Source: Girardinichthys multiradiatus (taxonomy: Eukaryota; Chordata; Actinopteri; Cyprinodontiformes; Goodeidae). From it: a stretch of 64,000 nucleotides of DNA. The stretch lies in the NCBI RefSeq assembly GCF_021462225.1, contig NC_061813.1, positions 17,632,442 to 17,696,441 of the forward strand. Reading direction: 5' to 3'. Shown in pieces: positions 35,676-47,616 of the stretch. Under the pieces are notes generated by a model. It worked only from the letters and a program-made list of their open reading frames with translations, was not told the origin of the DNA and ran no database searches. Both the position numbers and the translations under genes were made by a program. The number at the start of each line of letters is the position of its first letter. Position 1 is the first letter of the stretch.

Positions 35676-38429
35676 TGTACTGATGTTTTTAATTTGTTTA
35701 TTATGCATGGGCAGTCTGCAATGACACGCTTTATTTTACGCACAGCTTATGCTCAATTTGCTATTTTTGAAAATTACCAATGACAAAAATCGAATGTACT
35801 AAACTTGAGTGGTTAGGTAAATTTAGAACCTGCTGAAAACATCAGATGATGCAAATTGTTGAATTAGAAAAGCTGTTTTAGAAATCGAGTGGGGCCACGT
35901 AGGCCAGTAGAGGGCACCTTTGAGCACCCATGAATTCACATAAAATTGCAATCCTGAGCAGCAAGTTAACTGGTAAAAGACTGAAGGCAGTAAAAGACAA
36001 CAAAATAAGACAAGGGTCAGCACTGCACAGCTAATGTCCAATTTATGTCGGAGTTAGTTAGTTGCACTTTAAAAGGAATGCAAATCAACTATAAATGTAA
36101 TGTTTAGTGTAATGATTTCAAGTTTAATTAAAAGTTAACCAGCTTAATCGGATAAAGGCTTCATGGGTAAAAAAATAATAATGATAATTTGGTTGCTATT
36201 GGTAACTGTTTCCTAATGATTAAATAAGTGTAATTTACAGTTTGTATTTTTCTGTGGTACTCCAGCCCAACCTTCTTATGAGCACCTGACACCATACTGC
36301 TAATTAGTACTAATTGTGAACAGGTGTTGGATCGTTGCTGTATTCACATTCACAGAGAATGTGGTTTAAGATATAAAATCAGGGTAAATGGGTGTTAGCT
36401 TGCATTATTCATTGGATTATAGCCATGTTTCTGATATTTATGCAGTATGTGAAGGTGTTTCAGCTCTCCATTTCAGTTTAATTGACAGATATGTTTTTTT
36501 TATTATTATTTTATCAGACATGGCAGACTAATAATAAAGTAAGCACCATAAGAGTAATTAATTCATTATGAATAAGAACCATCATGTTAAATTGTTACTT
36601 ACTTACTTAATGATTTAAGACAGCCACAGCTGCAAAAGTGCTGCACATGAAAAATCGAGGAAAATGTACATTGTTGTCTCCAATTTTGTCTTTATGAAAG
36701 CAAAAAAGACCTTTTGAACCAAGCCGCAGTACACAATTATAACATTTTATTGTTTCCTCAGTTTACACAAGAGGCCTGTGTGTTGCTGAAAAGAATTCAT
36801 TCAATATTATTAAAATCCCTAATCCCAAGACTTTATTGCTTCTGTTACATAAATTATATTGCTTTTATATTGCGCTTAATTACTAACAAAACTTGAGAAC
36901 ATAAAAACCCAGCATGGATGGATTTAACAAAAACTAATAAGAAATGGGTACTAGAGTTGCAAAAGTACCTACTCCCCTATAATTTAATTACTTGATAAAG
37001 TTATTCTTAGGCTGTAATATTTTAATATGGTATTCACTCTGCAAATAACATTTTTTATACTGTATGTCTCAGAGTGGTATGTTGGATGACTTTTCTTTAA
37101 AGTGTTTTTGATGTTTGCTGCAATCTTTTTCATGCACAGCTGTCTCACACAGAACATAATGGATGTGAAAAGTCAGTCATGTCTTTATGATGTGCAGCAG
37201 CAGAGCAGATCTGCACCTTGCGAAACAGAGGGCTGATTTGTCATTGTTTTTCAGTTGAGTTTCCAACCTAAGGGATTTTTTCAATTAACTTTTTCCAGCA
37301 CATATTTTATGGTAGATCAAGAATCTACCATAATACATGTTCTACACACTGTTAAAGAGAAATGCTAGAATTGCCTTGAGTGTAAGCACAACCACTTGTT
37401 CTTCCTACACTAAATGACTTTCAAATTTTATTTGAGTTGCAATTTCTGACTTTTTGCAGAGTGCAAACACTAGATTTTGTGGGATCAGAACTCATAAACT
37501 AGCAAATGTTGACAAAAAATAGAGACTTTGTGTAGCCACCCAGTTTAATTATGCTTTACGGTAAGAGGCAAAAGGGATTAACATTAATATATTTGCACTG
37601 GTAATGCAGCCAGGACAATCAATTATACTCTAGAAGGAAAAAAATGGAAAAATAAAAGAAGGTACTAAGAAAGAAGGTAGTTTCATAGGAAGATCAAGGC
37701 AATGCAGCGTATAAGCTATAGACCAGATGATCTCAGAGGGAGTTATGTGCATGTAATTAATACTTAGCTCTGTATGAATGTAGAATTGCTCTTTTAGAAA
37801 AGAGTAGCTCTGGGCTTTGGTCAAAACTCAAGGTATGAGTGACCTCTTTGTATTATCATGAATCCCGTTCATAAGTCTGTATTGCTGTTTTTAGAGTTGA
37901 CACTGAAGGTTAAAGCAGGCTAAATCGCTAAATGTAATATTAATTAATTAACATAAAACTTTAATTTATGACGTGAATCATGTCTTTAGATATTTACTAG
38001 CTAGCTTTGAAGCCTGGATTAAATAATGTTTTATATATATATTTTATTTATATTTATTTTTACGTTTTGTGCCAATTCTGAAGTAAATAATTGCTTTACA
38101 GCAAGAACCTCTCTCATTTAAATATTTGCTTTAAATTGAGTTTTCCTGGTCATGTTTTGCTTTTAATCCTAGGATTAGCTGGCAACCTGTCCAGGCTTTA
38201 GCCCACCTCTTGCTAAAGTGGCTGTTTTAGACGACGGATCCGATATGACTTCAGTACAACATTCGTGTAGAATTAGTTACAAATTCAGGAGCTTACGCTT
38301 CAACTAAGAATCCTAAAATTTTGACATTCTGGGTGATTTGTGTTTTTCGTGGTCTCTGTGGAATATGGGCTTATGCCGTAGCAGGTAAAACCTCCAGTTT
38401 ACCCTGAAAACCCAAACAAGATTAAATTA
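35676..38429. other. Non-coding, no gene seen
   Basis: AT-rich intron-like DNA. No supported gene or repeat. Confidence 0.35.
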
Positions 38430-38706
38430 CAGGGCAACAGTGACTCAGGTGGTAGGGGTTCTTCCTGTGGGTTGCCGGTTTGAATCTGCACTCTTTGTCT
38501 CTTTTGTCTTCTTTGTGTCCTTGGGCAAGATACTTCACCCGCCTTGTATGTCAGCCCCACTTCTATTGGTCTGCCGCAGGGCAGCTGTGGCTACAATGTA
38601 GTCTACCAATGTCGGTGTGTGAACGTGTGTATGAATAGGTGGATAACTGATTGTAGGGTGAAGTGCGTTGTAGTCCTTGGACTTGATGAATCGCTATACA
38701 AGTGCA
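38430..38706 (+). mobile_element. tRNA-derived SINE
   Basis: A-box-like TGACTCAGGTGGTAGGGG near 38441 and B-box-like GGTTTGAATC at 38478-38487 give a tRNA-like pol III head. The body phrases CCTTGGGCAAGATACTTCAC and GCAGGGCAGCTGTGGCTACA are typical of a widespread fish SINE. Its tail near 38690 resembles the LINE-like AATCGCTATACAAG. No clear target duplication. Confidence 0.65.
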
Positions 38707-39884
38707 GGCCATTTGCCAATTTATCATTTAAACAAATGTTAAATGAGAGGTGCTTAGTGTTTATCTTAATTTTCCTTAATTATTTAAATATAGTCATATG
38801 TTCAACTTGTTTTCTCTTTTTGCACTGTGAAGCATAAGCTGAGGATTTGAATTCATTAGGATATACGTCGTAGTTGCATACTTGACAATTCAAAGTCAAA
38901 AAAGAACCTGTTATTCATATATTTAGAGGGTTTTTGTATTGTTTTCTACTTTGTTTTTTAATTAATTCAGATGAGGTTGAGTCTTCGTTCATACTGTCTA
39001 AAACAAAAAGCTGCATCTAAGTTTTTCATGTCTCAGCATGGCTTTACCAGTTAAGATGTCAAATGATCATTCCTCACCAGTTCAATGAAAAGTCAAATTT
39101 TATTCTAATCAGTATAAATGTTCTACAATAAAAAGTGCCCTTAGAGCTGCAAAACCTAATTTAAGGTTTTTGTGACTTCATATCCTGCAGGATGGAACAT
39201 GTCTATTGAACAACAGCTTTACTGTGCATGCTAACAATAGCCTGGGAAGGTCATTTGAGTGCTGGAGTATTATGACTTATAATGGCAATTGTGTTGGCAC
39301 TGGAACTACCCCTGCAGCAGCCAATATACAGTGAGCCAACTTTGCAATTTTCTGAGCACAGCACCTGCTGGATGCTAATCACAAAGAGTTTGTGTGTGCT
39401 CTATATATTGAATTACTGTCTTCCACAGGCAATGGATGTTTTGATGCATGCAGTGTCTCCAAGGTACAATTACTGCAGGGTTGAGTTTTTGTTTTCTGTC
39501 ATTCAGGTAATCCTGTCTTACAAGGCAACATTTCTCAAGGACAGACATACTTGTAAATGCTTGCTGATATAGCGAACATTGGGAACGCTGCATAATATAG
39601 CATGTGCTTATTAGGTTCAATCTTATGGGGTAATGTTATACTTCTTTTCTGCCAATAAATGCTAACACAATGAATTTCCCTAATTTGTTTACATCTTAAT
39701 TTAGCAGATTTTCACATTTAAGTTACAGTACAACAAACATGCAATGTTTGGGCTGTAACCAGTGATTAAAGAAATCTGTGTATAAGTGTCATTAACCTTT
39801 TGGACAACTTTGAACTTAGTCTACTGTTTTTTACAACTTGGAGCATAGATATCCCTGACTTCATTACACTGTACTCTATTTGGG
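38707..39884. other. Non-coding, no gene seen
   Basis: No supported exon or repeat. Confidence 0.3.
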
Positions 39885-40012
39885 AGTGAAAGAAGAAGAA
39901 GGGGGCTGACCTTCCCTCTATTCAGGACCTATCCAGGTCTAGGGTCAGGAAAAGGGGAGCTAAAATTTCTGCACACCCCACACACTCTGGACATAAACTG
40001 TTTAGGCTTTTA

Positions 40013-41609
40013 CAGTGCCTTGCGAAAGTACTGGTCAACATCTTGCCACATTTCAGGCTTCAAACATAAAGAAATAAAATTCAAATTTTTTGTGAAGAAT
40101 CAACAAGTGGGACACAATCGTGATCTGGAAAGAAATTTATTGGATCCGTCAAACTTTTTTAACAAATAAAAACTGAAAAGTGGGGCGTGCAATATTATCT
40201 GGCCCCCTTGCATTAATACTTTGTAGCGCCACCCTTTGCTGCAATTACAGCTGCAAGTCGCTTGGGGTATGTCTCTATCAGGTTTGCACATTGAGAGACT
40301 GAAATTCTTTCCGATTCTTCCTTGCAAAACAGCTCGAGCTCAGTGAGGCTGGATGGAGAGCGTTCGTGAACAGCAGTCTTCAGCTCTTTCCACAGATTCT
40401 TGATTGGATTCAGGTCTGGACTTTGACTTGGCCATTCCAACACCTGGATACGTTTATTTGTGAACCATTCCATTGTAGATTTGGCTTTATGTTTTGGATC
40501 ATTGTCTTGTTGGAAGATAAATCTCTGTCCCAGTCTCAGGTCTCTTCCAGAATGGTCCTGTATTTGGCCCCATCCATCTTCCCATCCGTCTTCCCATCAA
40601 TTTTGACCATCTTCCCTGTCCCTGCTGAAGAAAAGCAGGCCCAAACAATGATGCTGCCACCACCATGTTTGACAGTGGGGATGGTGTGTTCAGGGTGATG
40701 AGCTGTGTTGCTTTTACGCCAAACATATCATTTTGCATTGTGGCCAAACAGTTCGATTTTGGTTTCCTCTGACCAGAGCACCTTCTTCCACATGTTTGGT
40801 GTGTCTACCAGGTGACTTGTGGCAAACTTTAAAGAAGACTTTATGGATATCTTTGAGAAATGGCTTTCTTCTTGCCACTCTTCCATAAAGGCCAGATTTG
40901 TGCAGTGTACGACTGATTGTTGTCCTATGGACAGACTCTCCCACCTCACCTGTAGATCTCTGCAGCTCATCCAGAGTGATCATGGGCCTCTTGGCTGCAT
41001 CTCTGATCAGTCTTCTCCTTGTTCGAGATGAACGTTTAGAGGGACGGCCGGGTCTTGTTAGATTTGCAGTGGTCTGATACTCCTTCCATTTCAATATGAT
41101 TGCTTGCACAGTGCTCCTTGGGATGTTTAAAGCTTGGGAAATCTTTTTGTATCCAAATCCAGCTTTAAACCTCTCCACAACAGTATCTCGGACCTGCCTG
41201 GTGTGTTCCTTGGTCTTCATGATGCTCTCTGCGCTTTGAACAGAACCTTGAGACTATCACAGAGCAGGTGCATTTATACGGAGACTTGATTACACACAGG
41301 TGGATTCTATTTATCATCATTAGTCATTTGGGACAACATTGGATCATTCAGAGATCCTCACTGAACTTCTGGAGTGAGTTTGCTGCACTGAAAGTAAAGG
41401 GGCTGGATAATATTGCACGCCCCACTTTTCAGTTTTTTATTTGTTAAAGTTTGACACATCCAATGAATTTCATTCAATGTCACGATTGTGTCCCGCTTGT
41501 TGTTGATTCTTCATAAAAAATTAGAATTTTATATCTTTATGTTTTGAAGCCTGAAATGTGGCAACAGGTTGACCAGTTCAAGGGGGCCGAGTACTTTTGC
41601 AAGGCACTG
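40013..41609 (-). mobile_element. Tc1-like element (1597 bp), decayed
   Basis: Ends CAGTGCCTTGCGAAAG and (inverse) CAGTGCCTTGCAAAAG, with TA at 40011-40012 and 41610-41611. Inverted repeats of about 200 bp; the left arm lacks about 20 bp present in the right arm. Holds a minus-strand transposase remnant. Confidence 0.9.
40213..41220 (-). pseudogene. Tc1-like transposase, frameshifted
   Basis: Starts MKTKEHTRQVRDTVVERF at 41220, the usual start of this fish Tc1 family. The helix-turn-helix region KKISQALNIPRSTVQAII is followed by a GRPSKR AT-hook-like motif. The frame shifts near 40830; the next piece includes KKVLWSEETKIELFG, where the first catalytic Asp (usually SDET) reads Glu. After more breaks the C-terminal block 40213-40473 reads LEWPSQSPDLNPIKNLW, so the third catalytic residue (normally IENLW) is Lys. 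It ends AKGGATKY. Inactive by frame and by catalytic residues. Confidence 0.88.
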
Positions 41610-41892
41610 TACCTTCAAGTTGGCACTACATAGTGCTGTCTGCTAAAACCAGCCGCCACAGAGACAGTTTATTCCCCCAGGCTGCTTCTTTGATGAACAC
41701 TTGACAGTCAGAGTTCCAGAACAACACCATGCATACTGGGACTGATCTCATGTTATATTCCATTGTAAAGTCAATTGTGTATATATGTAAATTTAAAAAA
41801 AGATATTAATTATTGTTAAGAGCAAAGTGTACTGGAGTCAAATTCCTTGTTTGTCTGTAAAAACTTGGCAATAAAGTTGATTCTGATTCTGA

Positions 41893-43212
41893 AGATGAAG
41901 TGAAGATATAAACTGAGAAACCTTTAGGACAAACTTTTGCTTTTTTATGGAAAAGAGTCTTGATGCTTTCCTTAACAGTACATATTTAAATTAAATTACT
42001 ATTTAACAAAATTAGGATTTTATCCAAGGGTAGCACCAACCCCATAGTGCTTTAGGGTGATAGCAGTTCAAGCAGTCTCAATTTTGTTTTTGTTTTTTAT
42101 GATAAATTCACCCCTCTTTTGCTTTCTAACAAGTAAAGCATGAAATATGTGACTATAACTGTTTGAGAGTTGGGCAACATTAAATCCAGCCTATGTGAGC
42201 AAAGAGAGGTAGTACATTAGACTTAAATAAGGTGGCAAAGGCCAGGATGCAAATGCTAGATGATGACATAACCAGTATGCTAAATGACGGATAACATCAT
42301 GACCAATATATTATTCAAGACTTGACAAGATTGAAGAACGAATAATATCTACCATATATTTGTAATTTGAACTTAGGTCACAAGGGCTGAGCTACGAACA
42401 ACTTAACGAAGTGGCCCATCATTGGGTGTAACAAGATCTTGGGGCAATTCATCCTGTAATATTAGAGCTTGACCACATTGCTCATCAAGGTAAAGTCTGT
42501 CTTATATAGTGATATTTAGTTGCTTTAAGCCTGATTTTGTCTGGTGAAAATAAGCATGTATTCACCAGAACCTGAACAGAATATTTCTGCACAAAACATT
42601 CTATAAATAAACATCCTTAAACAAAGTTTGAGATTTAAGAAAATGTTATTCTTGTCTAAAACACACAAAGAGCACATAATTTTGCCATATTAGGAGCAAT
42701 GTAGAGTAAGACAAGCAAAATAGACCAGTCAAACCAGGACATAAGTTTTTTACAGGGATTACAGATTCTCAAAGTGTATTTGTCAGTTTGAATGTATGTG
42801 CTCGTACGTCTGTCTTCAAAATCTTTAATTTTATACTGTTGGCCAGGACATCTCTTTCCAAATATTTAAAAAAAAACCCAGAGGGGGAGATTTTTTGTTT
42901 TTCTCAAAAATATTCTATCTATCTAATTTTTCTAACTTGTTGTTTATTAGTTCATCTTGTAAGTGTAATAAACCATTAGATCTGTAATGCAATGAGAACA
43001 GACAGTATTACTAATCATAAGAAGTGTAACTAATAAATGTTCTGTTACATATACTTGAGCCATTGCTATGCCTGGGTTTACTGGCACAACAAAAGCATAA
43101 ATAATATAAATTGTCACAAATGTGAAATATTCAACTAAAGAAAACAAAATTCCTCTTAGAAGCAACAGAAGATGCAAAAAAGAAGCTAAACTTCCCCAAC
43201 AATTTAGTTGTA
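41893..43212. other. Non-coding, no gene seen
   Basis: No supported gene or repeat. Confidence 0.35.
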
Positions 43213-44780
43213 CAGGTCCTTCTCAAAATATTAGCATATTGTGATAAAGTTCATTATTTTCCATAATGTCATGATGAAAATTTAACATTCATATATTTTA
43301 GATTCATTGCACACTAACTGAAATATTTCAGGTCTTTTATTGTCTTAATACGGATGATTGTGGCATACAGCTCATGAAAACCCAAAATTCCTATCTCACA
43401 AAATTAGCACATTTCATCCGACCAATAAAATAAAAGTGTTTTTAATACAAAAAACGTCAACCTTCAAATAATCATGTACAGTTATGCACTCAATACTTGG
43501 TCGGGAATCCTTTGGCAGAAATTATTGCTTCAATGCGGCGTGGCATGGAGGCAATCAGCCTGTGGCACTGCTGAGGTCTTATGGAGGCCCAGGATGCTTC
43601 GATAGCGGCCTTTAGCTCATCCAGAGTGTTGGGTCTTGAGTCTCTCAACGTTCTCTTCACAATATCCCACAGATTCTCTATGGGGTTCATGTCAGGAGAG
43701 TTGGCAGGCCAATTGAGCACAGTGATACCATGGTCAGTAAACCATTTACCAGTGGTTTTGGCACTGTGAGCAGGTGCCAGGTCGTGCTGAAAAATGAAAT
43801 CTTCATCTCCATAAAGCTTTTCAGCAGATGGAAGCATGAAGTGCTCCAAAATCTCCTGATAGCTAGCTGCATTGACTCTGCCCTTGATAAAACACAGTGG
43901 ACCAACACCAGCAGCTGACACGGCACCCCAGACCATCACTGACTGTGGGTACTTGACACTGGACTTCTGGCATTTTAGCATTTCCTTCTCCCCAGTCTTA
44001 CTCCAGACTCTGGCACCTTGATTTCCGAATGACATGCAGAATTTGCTTTCATCCGAAAAAAGTACTTTGGACCACTGAGCAACAGTCCAGTGCTGCTTCT
44101 CTGTAGCCCAGGTCTGGGGAATGCGGCACCTGTAGCCCATTTCCTGCACACACCTGTGCACGGTGGCTCTGGATGTTTCTACTCCAGACTCAGTCCACTG
44201 CTTCCGCAGGTCCCCCAAGGTCTGGATTCGGCCCTTCTCTACAATCTTCCTCAGGGTCCGGTCACCTCTTCTCGTTGTGCAGCGTTTTCTGCCACACTTT
44301 TTCCTTCCCACAGACTTCCCACTGAGGTGCCTTGATACAGCACTCTGGGAACAGCCTATTCGTTCAGAAATTTCTTTCTGTGACTTACCCTCTTGCTTGA
44401 GGGTGTCAATAGTGGCCTTCTGGACAGCAGTCAGGTCGGCAGTCTTACCCATGATTGGGGTTTTGAGTGATGAACCAGGCTGGGAGTTTTAAAGGCCTCA
44501 GGAATCTTTTGCAGGTGTTTAGAGTTAACTCGTTGATTCAGATGATTAGGTTCATAGCTCGTTTAGAGACCCTTTTAATGATATGCTAATTTTGTGAGAT
44601 AGGAATTTTGGGTTTTCATGAGCTGTATGCCAAAATCATCCGTATTAAGACAATAAAAGACCTGAAATATTTCAGTTAGTGTGCAATGAATCTAAAATAT
44701 ATGAATGTTAAATTTTCATCATTACATTATGGAAAATAATGAACTTTATCACAATATGCTAATATTTTGAGAAGGACCTG
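43213..44780 (-). mobile_element. DD34E Tc1-like element, copy A (1568 bp), apparently intact
   Basis: Inverted repeats of 197 bp (43213-43409 and 44584-44780) start CAGGTCCTTCTCAAAATA. TA flanks at 43211-43212 and 44781-44782. It contains one uninterrupted minus-strand transposase ORF. Copy B at 46047-47614 has exactly the same length in the opposite orientation. It is the best-preserved element in the window. Confidence 0.95.
43490..44452 (-). CDS. Tc1-like DD34E transposase, full ORF (320 aa)
   Basis: Cut-and-paste transposase acting at the element's 197-bp inverted repeats, inserting at TA. It starts MGKTADLTAVQKATIDTL, the usual start of this fish family. Residues about 10-45 form the first helix-turn-helix (QKEISERIGCSQSAVSRHL), 49-60 a basic GRKKCGRKRC stretch in the place of the AT-hook, and 65-105 the second DNA-binding part. 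Catalytic residues: Asp134 (LFSDESK), Asp224 (FQHDLAP) and Glu259 (NPIENLW), 34 residues between the last two. It ends AKGFPTKY. Relatives are about 334-340 residues as I recall them; the shortfall lies before TWATEKQHW (residue 114), where about 14 residues appear to be missing. Copy B has the same gap. No stop, so it could be expressed, but activity is unknown. Confidence 0.9.
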   Translation of the reverse strand: MGKTADLTAVQKATIDTLKQEGKSQKEISERIGCSQSAVSRHLSGKSVGRKKCGRKRCTTRRGDRTLRKIVEKGRIQTLGDLRKQWTESGVETSRATVHRCVQEMGYRCRIPQTWATEKQHWTVAQWSKVLFSDESKFCMSFGNQGARVWSKTGEKEMLKCQKSSVKYPQSVMVWGAVSAAGVGPLCFIKGRVNAASYQEILEHFMLPSAEKLYGDEDFIFQHDLAPAHSAKTTGKWFTDHGITVLNWPANSPDMNPIENLWDIVKRTLRDSRPNTLDELKAAIEASWASIRPQQCHRLIASMPRRIEAIISAKGFPTKY

Positions 44781-44965
44781 TACATTATTCATTAAATTAG
44801 AATATGTGTTCCGATGAAGCTCGTTTGTCAGCCCACATTTCAGTATTAATATTTTTTTATGTTTTTATTGGTCGGAAGTAATATTCTAATCTTAATGTCA
44901 TGTTTTCATTAGCTGTAAGTGGAAAACATCAGTCTGTGTGTAATCAATCTATAGTATAGAGTGTC

Positions 44966-44991
44966 ACAGACAGAGAGACAGAGAGACAGAC

Positions 44992-45027
<36 letters not shown>

Positions 45028-45052
45028 TGACAGACAGACAGACAGACAGACT
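44966..45052. repeat. (GACA)n microsatellite
   Basis: About 87 bp of GACA units with GAGA variants. It abuts the left end of the Tc1 deletion derivative at 45053. Confidence 0.9.
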
Positions 45053-45560
45053 TAGATACCTTTTCTCACTTAATGGGTCTCTTTATTTTCATGACTATTT
45101 ACATTCTCATCAAAGGCAACCCAACTTAATAAACACACATGAAATTATAGTAAACAAAAAGTGTGAAAAAACTAAACATTTTATATTTTAGATTCTTCAA
45201 AATAGCCACCCTTTGCTCTGATTACTGCTGTGCTCTCAGCAGTTTCTCCATGAGCTTCATGAGGTGGTCACCTGAAATGGTTTTCCAATGAGTCTTGAAA
45301 TAACTTTCCAGAGGTTCATAGAGAGATGGCCAATGGTTAATATTTCAGTCATCACAACAAAGGGCGGGTACTTCAAGGAATCTAAAACATAAAACATATT
45401 TAAGTTCTTTTACAATTTTTTGTTCACTACATAATTCTATATGTGTTCATTCACAGTTTAAATGCTTCGGTGAGAATCTATGTACAATGTAAATAGTCCT
45501 CAAAATAAAGAAAACCATGGAATGAGAAAGTGGTTCTAAAACTTTTACCCGGTAGTGTGT
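45053..45560. mobile_element. Tc1 deletion derivative (about 0.5 kb)
   Basis: The left arm (45053-45320) and right arm (about 45340-45560) are inverted and decayed versions of the termini of the Tc1-like element at 60221 (phrases TTTATTTTCATGACTAT, CTTCAAAATAGCCACC and ACCTGAAATGGTTTTCCA). The arms meet with almost no interior, so it is a non-autonomous, hairpin-forming relative. The ends are approximate. Confidence 0.65.
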
Positions 45561-46046
45561 ATACATTTATATTGTAGTATATTGAAGTTGGTCACATAAC
45601 AATGAGTGTAACAGAATATAGTGGGTCTGCAAATCAAATACCCAGTCTAGTCTATTAGCTAATGAGCTAACATGAAAACAGGCTCCTTGCTAGACAGGGT
45701 GATGTTGTTAAATATCATATGCTGGTGAGAGGCCCTGCAGATAGTAATTTTTACTCTTGCTGACAAACACTACTTCTGTGTCTGGCATCCCCGCTCCTGA
45801 GTGAAGATGAGTCACCAGAGCTTGGCTCCTGAACAACCAGAAATCCCAACAAAGAGCAAACTAAACGTGTTGGCTGGTGCTCACGTTTTTCCTGAATGAA
45901 ACAGCCAAATGTGGAAGTTAGTGAGCAGCTGAAAGACATTTCTTACTGCCTTTGTGAACTCCTACATTTGTTTCCAGTAGCAAACAATTCTTGTAATGAA
46001 CCAGCAGCCACAAGCACCAAAACAATGAGTTTATTAAAATACTATA

Positions 46047-47614
46047 CTGGTCCTTCTCAAAATATTAGCATATTGTGATAAAGTTAATTATTTTCCATAA
46101 TGTCATGATGAAAATTTAACATTCATATATTTTAGATTCATTGCACACTAACTGAAATATTTCAGGTCTTTTATTGTCTTAATACGGATGATTTTGGCAT
46201 ACAGCTCATGAAAACCCAAAATTCCTATCTCACAAAATTAGCATATCATTAAAAGGGTCTCTAAACGAGCTATGAACCTAATCATCTGAATCAACGAGTT
46301 AACTCTAAACACCTGCAAAAGATTCCTGAGGCTTTTAAAACTCCCAGCCTGGTTCATCACTCAAAACCCCAATAATGGGTAAGACTGCCGACCTGACTGC
46401 TGTCCAGAAGGCCACTATTGACACCCTCAAGCAAGAGGGTAAGACACAGAAAGAAATTTCTGTACGAATAGGCTGTTCCCAGAGTGCTGTATCAAGGCTC
46501 CTCAGTGGGAAGTCTGTGGGAAGGAAAAAGTGTGGCAGAAAACGCTGCACAACGAGAAGAGGTGACCGGACCTTGAGGAAGATTGTGGAGAAGGGCCGAT
46601 TCCAGACCTTGGGGGACCTGCGGAAGTAGTGGACTGAGTCTGGAGTAGAAACATCCAGAGCCAACGTGCACAGGTGTGTGCAGGAAATGGGCTACAGGTG
46701 CCACATTCCCCAGACCTGGGCTACAGAGAAGCAGCACTGGACTGTTGCTCAGTGGTCCAAAGTACTTTTTTCGGATGAAAGCAAATTCTGCATGTCATTC
46801 GGAAATCAAGGTGCCAGAGTCTGGAGTAAGACTGGGGAGAAGGAAATGCCAAAATGCCAGAAGTCCGGTGTCAAGTACCCACAGTCAGTGATGGTCTGGG
46901 GTGCCGTGTCAGCTGCTGGTGTTGGTCCACTGTGTTTTATCAAGGGCAGAGTCAATGCAGCTAGCTATCAGGAGATTTTGGAGCACTTCATGCTTCCATC
47001 TGCTGAAAAGCTTTATGGAGATGAATATTTTATTTTTCAGCACGACCTGGCACCTGCTCACAGTGCCAAAACCACTGGTAAATGGTTTACTGACCATGGT
47101 ATCACTGTGCTCAATTGGCCTGCCAACTCTCCAGACCTGAACCCCATAGAGAATCTGTGGGATATTGTGAAGAGAACGTTGAGAGACTCAAGACCCAACA
47201 CTCTGGATGAGCTAAAGGCCGCTATCGAAGCATCCTGGGCCTCCATAAGACCTCAGCAGTGCCACAGGCTGATTGCCTCCATGCTACGCCGCATTGAAGC
47301 AGTCATTTCTGCAAAAGGATTCCCAACCAAGTATTGAGTGCATAACTGTACATGATTATTTGAAGGTTGTCGTTTTTGGTATTAAAAACACTTTTCTTTT
47401 ATTGGTCGGATGAAATATGCTAATTTTGTGAGATAGGAATTTTGGATTTTCATGAGCTGTATGCCAAAATCATCCGTATTAAGACAATAAAAGACCTGAA
47501 ATATTTCAATTAGTGGGCAATGAATCTAAAATATATGAATGTTAATTTTTCATCATTACATTATGGAAAATAATTAACTTTATCACAATATGCTAATATT
47601 TTGAGAAGGACCTG
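46047..47614 (+). mobile_element. DD34E Tc1-like element, copy B (1568 bp)
   Basis: 197-bp inverted repeats at 46047-46243 and 47418-47614, TA flanks at 46045-46046 and 47615-47616. Same length as copy A and highly similar, opposite orientation. The first terminal base pair differs slightly (CTGGTCC instead of CAGGTCC). Confidence 0.95.
46375..47337 (+). pseudogene. Tc1-like DD34E transposase, one nonsense codon
   Basis: Same gene as 43490-44452, starting MGKTADLTAVQKATIDTL. The frame is open except for TAG at 46627-46629, where copy A has CAG (Gln in LRKQW). Beyond the stop it continues in frame to AKGFPTKY (47337), with Asp in LFSDESK, Asp in FQHDLAP and Glu in NPIENLW. It shares copy A's gap before TWATEKQHW. 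One C-to-T change explains the loss. Confidence 0.93.
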
Positions 47615-47616
47615 TA

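Larger units (their letters stand above)
39885..41892 (+). mobile_element. LINE 3' end, split by a Tc1-like element
   Basis: 39885-40012 reads as the C-terminal part of a non-LTR polyprotein (LPSIQDLSRSRVRKRGAKIS, then HPTHSGHKLF). It is interrupted at TA by the Tc1-like element 40013-41609. Reading resumes at 41612 with ETVYSPRL-like coding and a 3' UTR ending TTGGCAATAAAGTTGATTC and two TTCTGA-type units at 41892. The tail is the same type as the fragment at 6614-6755. The clade was not fixed. Confidence 0.6.

Noticed and set aside
44090..44492. 81- and 109-codon + strand ORFs over the Tc1-like gene
   Set aside because: Antisense shadows of the transposase; the same pair recurs over copy B.
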